The translations under genes and the position numbers were made by a program. The notes below the pieces were generated by a model that ran no database searches, was not told the origin of the DNA, and worked only from the letters and a program-made list of their open reading frames with translations. From positions 29,540,562 to 29,604,561 of the forward strand of contig JAYGXS010000004.1 of assembly GCA_036362985.1 (NCBI GenBank): DNA of 64,000 nucleotides, given 5' to 3'. This document shows, piece by piece, positions 57,281 through 64,000 of this stretch. The stretch is from Ligula intestinalis (Eukaryota; Platyhelminthes; Cestoda; Diphyllobothriidea; Diphyllobothriidae). Position 1 is the stretch's first letter, and every line of letters begins with the position of its first letter.

Positions 57281-59065
57281 GTGACACAATGGTGGCAACT
57301 ACTTTACTATGCTCAAGTGCTCTTCACCTGGCGCGTTTGGCACTACTCGAGGGTTGTCGTGGCCAGTGGGTATGTTGCATAGGCCAAGAGGTGGGACTTG
57401 AGCAGCCACCAGTATCTGGGCATATGCATCCGTTCGTCCGAATTGAAGTTAGTAAAGTGCGTACATATCAGTGAGTCTGAAAGCGCTCACGGCGAATTCC
57501 CATGACCTCGAGTCAACAGACTTTTAAAAAGGACGCCGAACAGGTCAAACTTGGCTGTCGACCACAACAGCCCCCAGACACAGCAACAGGCGCGGGATAG
57601 ACAGTGTTGACAGTAGTGAAATATATGCTGTAATCCCGTGCAGAGGTGGGTTTGTGGGCATGTCAATGGAGATAGCAGATGCCCGAAACTGATATTAGGT
57701 TGACGCTGCGACCTTTGCAAAGGGTCAGTTGGAGCATCAGTCAGCGTGTGTACTGATGTGATCTAGTCGATGGGGTACGGTTGGTTAACTGATTTGTATC
57801 TAAAGAAAGGACCGGTGCGACGAATCCCGTCCCAGTGAATGCTGAGCCAGACGAATAAGTAGGTCAGGAGCTTTTTAGTGGCTCATCTCCCAGTGCAACG
57901 ACCAACCTCTCACCTCTTTCGATACCTTGCACCTGCGTACCAATGTCTGCCAAACCCTATGCGGTCTGACCAATTATCTCCCTCAGATCGGGTCACATAT
58001 GACCAAACTGAAGGCGCTGGGTCGACTCCCGCGCCCCCGCACGCTTCGGATGCCACCTGCACAGCTGCTGAACGACTGTCAACTTCCTGCAACCTATAAC
58101 GAATTAGCTCTGTACAGGTAAAGCTATATTTTTCCTCTCTGGTGTTACACATGGACCTCAGCGTGATGGTCGCAGCAGTCTGCTGGCTTCTGTAGAGCCG
58201 ATAGTACATAACATCTATCTTTAACACCCAAACTACTTGTAAAAAGTTCATATCTACGCTTGTGCCCGGGGATGGTGAGGGCAGTGCTCTGCGGCAGATT
58301 TCATATAGGTATTCCTAAATGTAAGGAAAATAGACAGACTGGCGCGGCTGCGGACTGGTACATGGGAGTGTGGTGGTCCGGAGATCCCCCCTCCTGCGTT
58401 GACACGTTTCGTTCGCTGTCAATCTGTGCGCCGCAGCTCCTTGCAAATTCCCTGGAGTGCCCCGCGTGACTCATCATATTTTCGCCCGCTAACCATGCAG
58501 GCCTGGCGGTCGCGGGATGCCTCAAGGTCGTTTTGATGCCTTGCCCTTTATCTCGTAAGCTGTGCACATTCTCCTGATTGGCTGGAAGACGGCTCCAGAT
58601 GCCGTAACCTGTGCGCAGAGGCGTGGAATATGCACAACACCTGCTTTTTCTATTGTGAGCCAGTATTTTCTGCAGAGCCCTTTGTCAGCTCCTTTTGCTA
58701 CAGTACAATATCCTACCTAATTGGTCTTACTGACTATTGAATAGGGGCACCTACTGTAGTCGACGGTAACTCATTTCAACAGAAGTGGGAGGTGCGAAGT
58801 CAACACGGTGGACTCCGTCACCACAGCTACTCAGCGCCTTCTCTTATACCAACCGCTGGACGTGTGGGGAGCCATACTGATGCGTAAAAAGTCTCGGGTT
58901 GCACATTTCTGTCAGTGGATGAAAGAAAACAATCCTGTCAACAAGGAGATAAAGGCAAACATGATTCCTTATTAATGCGATATGCATAGCACTCCAAATG
59001 ACGGAAAGTTGACTTCTTCTTACTGCCGCCAATAACTGATAAATCCCGTGTGCATTGGGTTGATT
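57281..59065. other. Unassigned sequence
   Basis: No gene or repeat partner recognised. Confidence 0.4.
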
Positions 59066-59069
59066 GTAT

Positions 59070-59600
59070 CAGGAGTTTAGCTTGACCAAATGCTTGCAAA
59101 ATTGTAGGCTCTCTTGAGGCGTCGTTCCTGCCGCCGCCGATTGCAACAATGATTCCTTTGTCAATCGAGGACTGCCTTCAAAGTCACATGCCTTAGCAGA
59201 GGTTGCGCCAACGCGATGACTGTCAACACGCGATGACCAAACCTCTGAAGAGGACACGGACGCATGCAAACCTACGCGCCTGCCAACTGGTCACGTGACC
59301 TTATCCCAAGCGCCCAATTATGCTACAAGCGAACGCGCGTGGCCATCCCTCATAAGACCATGCCACTTCAGTGAGTTGCAACACGTACTGCGAGGACACC
59401 GTCTGTACGCTCTTCACTGCCCGAGCGAGCCCCAAAGCGGGGAAAATTAGCGCACTGGAGATCAGCCAGCGACAACTGCCACCCGAGAAAGGAACTCCAG
59501 GATTTTTACATAATAAACCCTCCTCCGGGTAAAATCTAAAGTCATGCTCTTCTTCTTATGGGCGTAACTAGACGGTGACACCACAACTAAGTCACCAATA
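59070..59600 (+). repeat. Direct repeat of about 0.5 kb, copy 1
   Basis: 59071-59250 matches 60099-60245 (shared 'gcaaaattgtaggct', 'gtcgttcctgccgccg'). 59370-59600 matches 60400-60600 (shared 'gcgaggacaccgtc', 'ctggagatcagcca'). The period is about 1.03 kb. No recognised coding. Confidence 0.7.
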
Positions 59601-60097
59601 TAACACTGGCGACGCAGGTAAGATTTTTCCTCGGACTTTACACACATGGACGACGCACATTTCACCATATGTATTTCTACAGAGCAATTGCTGTTCTACG
59701 AAAATGTCCTGATACCACCAGCCATCACACGGCATTGGTGTTTTATATCTTTGGCGATACTTCCAGTTGTCAGCCTACAACTAGGCGTCCGATAATTCAC
59801 CATGTCTATCATCGCAAAAAAATCGCTGTTTGTCATGCAGCACATAACAAGCATGGGTGACGCTCATTCCACTATGCGCATTCCCACAGAATAATTGCTG
59901 ACTATCATGCAGCAACAACAGGACTCCGATGGTCACACCCTAAAAAGGGCTATGAATGTTTCTCGGTTTGTTACTGTTAAAACAGACCTCTGATGATCAC
60001 ATCTTGTAAAAAGACGATCAATGGTTTTGGAGGATTTCTCCGGCTCATGAGTATTCAAACCAAAGGAACATGCTACCCAACTCAAAGGAGGAAGGTG

Positions 60098-60600
60098 TAA
60101 GGAGTTTAGCCTGATCAAATGCTAGCAAAATTGTAGGCTTTCGTGAGGGGTCGTTCCTGCCGCCGAATGCAGCACTAATTCACTTGTCAACAGAGGACTA
60201 CCTTCAAGGTCATATGCCTTTGCTAGGATGTGCCCAAACGATGACCTTAGACCGGACATGCACGCACGTGCCAACTGGTGACTGTTCCGCAAGGACCCAC
60301 TTAGGTTCACCATGGCAGGTGACTTTATTTTGACGCACCCAGTGAGACCATAAGCGACTTTGCTTGATAATAATTTATAAGCCACTGTCAACCTTAAGAC
60401 AGTAAGTTGCAACACTGACTGCGAGGACACCGTCAGTCCACTCCTCACTGCCCGTGCGAGCCCCGAAGCAGAGACCATCAGCGCGCTGGAGATCAGCCAA
60501 CAGCAACTGCGACCCGAGAAGGCAACTCCGGGTTTTGTGCATGATAACCCCCCTCCAGGTGAATTCCAAAGTTACGCTCTTCTTATTGTGTTCTTCCTTG
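60098..60600 (+). repeat. Direct repeat of about 0.5 kb, copy 2
   Basis: Partner of 59070-59600, in the same orientation with matching block order. It has small length differences, so the pair is not recent. Confidence 0.7.
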
Positions 60601-61735
60601 GGGATTGCATAGGGCACAATTGGACAGTAACACGCGTCAGATGTTACCGTTACAACAGTTTGTAGCATTCGTAAACCGACTATGCAAGCATGTTAGTTGC
60701 AGCGCTCGAGCCAAGCCCCGAATTATTAACTTGGGCCTGCCAAAGGACCTCCAGGAGGGTGCGGAAATATAGAGAGAGAGGGCAAGAGATGGCGCGCAAG
60801 TGTTCCATTCCCACTAAGTCATTCACGAGCACAGACGGACTGCCATCTGTGTGTGCTCAGTGGACAGAAGCCCTGGAAACAAGCAACCACCTAACCCGAT
60901 TGTCGATTGTCTGTCCTGTGAACAGCATAAAGTCAAAGTCCTGCCTGATGATACGACTTGCTTTGTACGTTTTGATACTAAAAACTGTCCGGGGGGGTTC
61001 CGGTAAACTATTTGGTGGTAACCCCGTAGGAGGGCGGTAACGCAATAGCCCTAAGGTTGCTGCTCCCGCTGACCATAAAGGTTACGATTCTTAGTTGCGC
61101 TGCTCGTACCCGGATGAGAAGTGGGCGGCTATTTCAATGTCCGCCGTCTTCGATTTCCATTCAGTGAGAACCACAGGATGTGACATAACTGAGCTTACGG
61201 TTGGAGGTAAATTGCAGCACGCTGGCTGATTAAACTCAGGGCTCCTGATGGGGAATTGATCATCAGGTGTTCAAGAAATTGGCTGTACCGAAACCCTCTA
61301 CTGACAGTTGTCGGTTCGAACTCAATCGCGGACAACACTGCGAAGTTCCACAATCTTCCAATTTTTGCTGGCCCGCCAATTTCCTAGTTGCAGTTGGTGA
61401 TGCTATTAAAAAGGTACCTCAATGACATCACCAACGTCAGCAAACCCCCCCCCCCCTCAAACTAACACGCATCAAATTTCTTAATTTATATGATTATTGC
61501 CCTCTGAGTTGTCCTCCAATATGCCTCACACATTCTTCCTCCTAAAACCAGCTGCCCATGTTCGAGTGGAGCACGCTTCACTCACACTGTGGGGACCCCA
61601 CGGGAGTCCCTCACCCAAAGGACATTGTTAAGTAAGTGAAATAATGTTTTAAGATTATCAACTAGCAGTTAACATACAGCTAAACGGCGAGTAAATGTAC
61701 ATGCAATCATCCAGTAAGGCAAATCAGATTGAAGC
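60601..61735. other. Unassigned sequence with tRNA-like B box and poly-C tract
   Basis: A B-box-like 'tcggttcgaactcaatcg' at about 61311-61328 may mark a SINE fragment. A C homopolymer lies at 61446-61456. No gene was recognised. Confidence 0.35.
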
Positions 61736-61751
61736 ACTCACCACTTCAGAA

Positions 61752-62153
61752 AAGAGCATGAACATCTTTGAGGAACCAGGTATGACGCAATGTAAATGCA
61801 AAATCCAAATACTTGAGGAATGACACAGGGGGCACACATCGACCAGTATTTTTTATCTTTTCTCTGGACAACCACTTCCCGAATGTTGAGCACAGTAAAT
61901 CCAATAAAGAGTCCATATAGCAGTATTACCGGCAGTATTCTTGGTATTTTGAATCGCAAAAGAGCAAACAAAAGCTGGGACCAAAATGGCACCCGACGTC
62001 TGACAAGTTGGGTGTCTGCAGAGTTTTCCAGACTGTTGGAATTGCTACGACAGCAGGCAACTCCAAGTCCATGAGTGTCTTTGCTCACCATAATTGCGGA
62101 AATTGGTGTGCACTTGCAGTCACAGGTTTGTGAGGGGAATGGAGCTCTCTGCA
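61752..62153 (-). CDS. TMEM26: TMEM26-like gene, upstream transmembrane exon
   Basis: A minus-strand open exon bounded by an acceptor (pyrimidine-rich tract, AG at 62154-62155) and a GTGAGT donor just below 61752. It encodes two strong hydrophobic segments: ILPVILLYGLFIGFTVL and, after a charged RKDKKYW turn, VIPQVFGFCIYIASYLV. The hydrophobic-basic-W-hydrophobic order matches the second and third membrane segments near the TMEM26 N-terminus. The strand and order agree with the terminal exon at 45777-46460. An intervening exon is needed for phase. Confidence 0.55.
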
Positions 62154-62454
62154 CTAGAGTGAGGGGAGACAAATTGCAAAATTTTGCTAGCGAAGTGATA
62201 GATTTGCTACTAAGGAAAGGTCCTCAAAGTTGCCCCAAATTTTTCCAATAGATTATTTAAAAATGTTCTTTGTGTGCAATGGCCGGTCGTTGAAAAAACA
62301 ATGATGGACACCTCCTTTAAAACTAGCAAATGATCATGGCATAATATTTGTGGCGAAAACCAGCTCAGCATTAGAAAAAAAAGTAGGAAGCAGTTATGCA
62401 AATTCATTTTCCCAGCCATCTAAGTATGGTCCAAAATCGTGCACCTTTAGTAGG

Positions 62455-63400
62455 TTCGCATATTTTGATCCACTAAGTGAATTTATTTTCAGAAAAAAGG
62501 AACGATTTATGTTTTAAAAAATTTGGTTTGGCTAACCTCTGAAGTTTTTTACACAAAATGCAGTAGGAAAAATATTTTGGGAACATTTTGTTTTACCGCA
62601 TATCCTACATGGTGAATAAGCAAAGTGCCTATAAATGTTACGTAGAAATATACATTTTTGCAAATTGTACCTTCCGCTTATGCTTTATTTGGAAACGGAA
62701 CACACAGAAGAATGCGTATTTTTGCAGATAATGACCACGTCTTTTGCATTCGCAAGCTTATAAAACAAAAGGAAAAGAAGTTCATTTAATTTCCAACAAA
62801 AGATGAATCGTTTATCTTTCGATGAATTAAAAAAATTGTCAAATGTCTTTAAGTCTATTTGACATTATCGTGGAAAAGCGTATTTTACAGAGACATTTGT
62901 CGGTTGAATATCGAATTAAAGCACTTTTTAAAGGGGTAACTTATTCAAAATATTTTCAAAAATAAGTCATAGGAATAACCATATTCGAGTTATCTTGCGG
63001 ATGTTCCTTATACTGGACAATATGGTTCACTATTTTAGGCATTCCTAACTATGATCCTTATTGTTATCTTCATAAGAAGAAATTTAAAAAACCTAATTTT
63101 CTTCGATTAATGCCCTTAGTGTATACCTCATTCTAAAGATTGTGATGTTAACGTCGAACAGAAGCTCAATTGACGGATGAACACATGAGAAAAACGAAAA
63201 CGCATGAAATTATGCAGAATCTAAAGCGCAATATTAAGTAAATTTGTAACCCATTAATGGTAAAATGTATAAAAACTTATGACCAAAGAAAAGTTCTTTT
63301 TGTATGAGGAAAGTGGTTAGGTAAATTTTCAGCTTAAAAAATATTTTTGTCTGCTGCCGTAATTTATAGCGATTTTTGGAAATTATAGGGAGAATTTTAT
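62455..63400 (+). repeat. Long AT-rich dispersed repeat, copy 2
   Basis: It aligns directly with 53465-54740 through many shared landmarks (see there). It lies upstream of the TMEM26-like exon at 61752-62153. No coding was found. Confidence 0.65.
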
Positions 63401-63406
63401 TTTTCT

Positions 63407-63601
63407 TCACATTATATAGGGAAGAGCGAGGTAAAAACCTCTTTGATGGACCCACACAACAGTCAGTATTACACCAAGAACACGCATTGGTGCGACGGTG
63501 GAAAAGAAAAAAGTATGCTCGTCGAAATATATCTCGCTGAGATAATTCCCACCATCTTCAACAGTGGCTAAACAAGAGACTCGGTTCTCTCCTTTTATCA
63601 T
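63407..63601 (-). CDS. Possible N-terminal exon of the TMEM26-like gene
   Basis: The minus-strand frame includes VAPMRVLGVILTVVWVHQ, a single hydrophobic segment of the kind that opens TMEM26. It lies on the right strand and upstream of the exon at 61752-62153. The donor (GTTTTT after AAAGAG, about 63437) is weak and the start is uncertain. It may be chance. Confidence 0.22.
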   Translation of the reverse strand: MIKGENRVSCLATVEDGGNYLSEIYFDEHTFFFSTVAPMRVLGVILTVVWVHQRGFYLALPYIM

Positions 63602-64000
63602 GCCGTCGATGATAGAGCAAAAGGTACAGCCTTACTGAGGTGGAAAATGTGTCCAACGTGACCATCTCCAGGCACTTGAACATCAGTATAGAAAACAAAT
63701 GTAACATCTACAAAATGGCCACTTTACTTGCCGTTGTTTGGTGAATTTTCAACAGTAAGACGTTGCTGAACTTTGCCAATCAGAGTCACCTATTTGTCAC
63801 TAATATCTTCTTGTAGCATAACAGCAGACATGCATGATAAGTTTGTACTTAAACAATGGGCATAAGGCGAGTCGGATTGTATAGATTCTATGCAGTCCAA
63901 GGCTCTGTTGTTGAGTTCTAGCTAGCTGACCGCTGCGAAGTGCTGAGACTGACCATGCTTTTGGGTCTGACCAAGTTCTCGTTCGTACACGCTTGAAAGT
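63602..64000. other. Unassigned window end
   Basis: Nothing recognised in the last 400 bases. Confidence 0.4.

Larger units (their letters stand above)
46463..61751 (-). other. Intron region(s) of the TMEM26-like gene
   Basis: Between the two recognised exons. The phases do not match directly: the upstream exon ends inside a codon while the terminal exon reads from its first base. At least one further exon must therefore lie here (or the donor differs). The interval also contains a PLE tail, a fold-back repeat, AT-rich repeats and a CR1-like fragment, listed separately. Confidence 0.5.

Noticed and set aside
56869..57474. 201-codon plus-strand frame
   Set aside because: Contains a dispersed repeat and an Arg-Glu run from a GA microsatellite; no family motifs.
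61022..61055. Short resemblance to a conserved large-subunit rRNA helix ('gtaacgc..ccctaaggt')
   Set aside because: Only about 30 bases, with no flanking rRNA similarity; likely coincidence.
62210..62419. Minus-strand frame with a signal-peptide-like start
   Set aside because: No splice support or family resemblance; hydrophobic run fits AT-rich composition.
1..64000. CRISPR arrays, operons or bacterial genes
   Set aside because: No regular short repeats with unique spacers and no tightly packed genes; spliced exons and animal retroelements show a eukaryotic nuclear origin.

Overview
The window reads as repeat-rich nuclear DNA of an animal. Long intergenic and intronic stretches, GT/AG-bounded exons, TTAGGG-derived repeats, Penelope-like, CR1-like and RTE-like retroelements and a Helitron are present. 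No bacterial-style operon is seen. The element families and coding style most resemble a parasitic flatworm, probably a pseudophyllidean tapeworm (inference, moderate to low confidence). Most open frames over 60 codons are chance or repeat-derived.

Two host genes are supported, both on the minus strand. The first runs from 29537 to about 16066. It has three exons joined by phase-0 GT/AG introns of 9.6 and 3.1 kb and encodes an ETX/MTX2-type (aerolysin-like) beta-pore-forming domain protein; the last few codons are not located. The second is a TMEM26-like multi-pass membrane protein. Its 3' terminal exon is at 45777-46460, with a polyadenylation signal at 45587-45592. An upstream transmembrane exon lies at 61752-62153. 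At least one linking exon in between was not found.

Mobile elements fill much of the rest. Penelope-like elements (PLE) appear as a nearly complete copy with a 12-bp target duplication (37025-39937, one premature stop), a 5'-truncated copy with large inverted ends (about 6097-7232), an RT-only pseudogene (11230-12260), a GIY-YIG-only copy (44680-45434) and isolated tails (1870-2290, 34355-34490, 47230-47400). Several tails carry hammerhead-like motifs. A Helitron remnant (41370-43480, minus) has lost its Rep domain and fuses the N-terminal region to the helicase. A CR1-like RT fragment lies at 50300-51190 and an RTE-like C-terminus at 33530-34190.

Other structure includes tRNA-derived SINE-like fragments (about 2950, 18965, 21290-21900), two fold-back repeats whose centre is inverted between copies (18110-18761 and 48015-48597), a duplicated 0.8-kb repeat nesting a PLE tail pair (905-2880), a dispersed TTAGGG-like family (4720, 7725, 23340), and long AT-rich direct repeats (53465-54740 and 62455-63400). 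All similarity statements were made by eye; none was computed.
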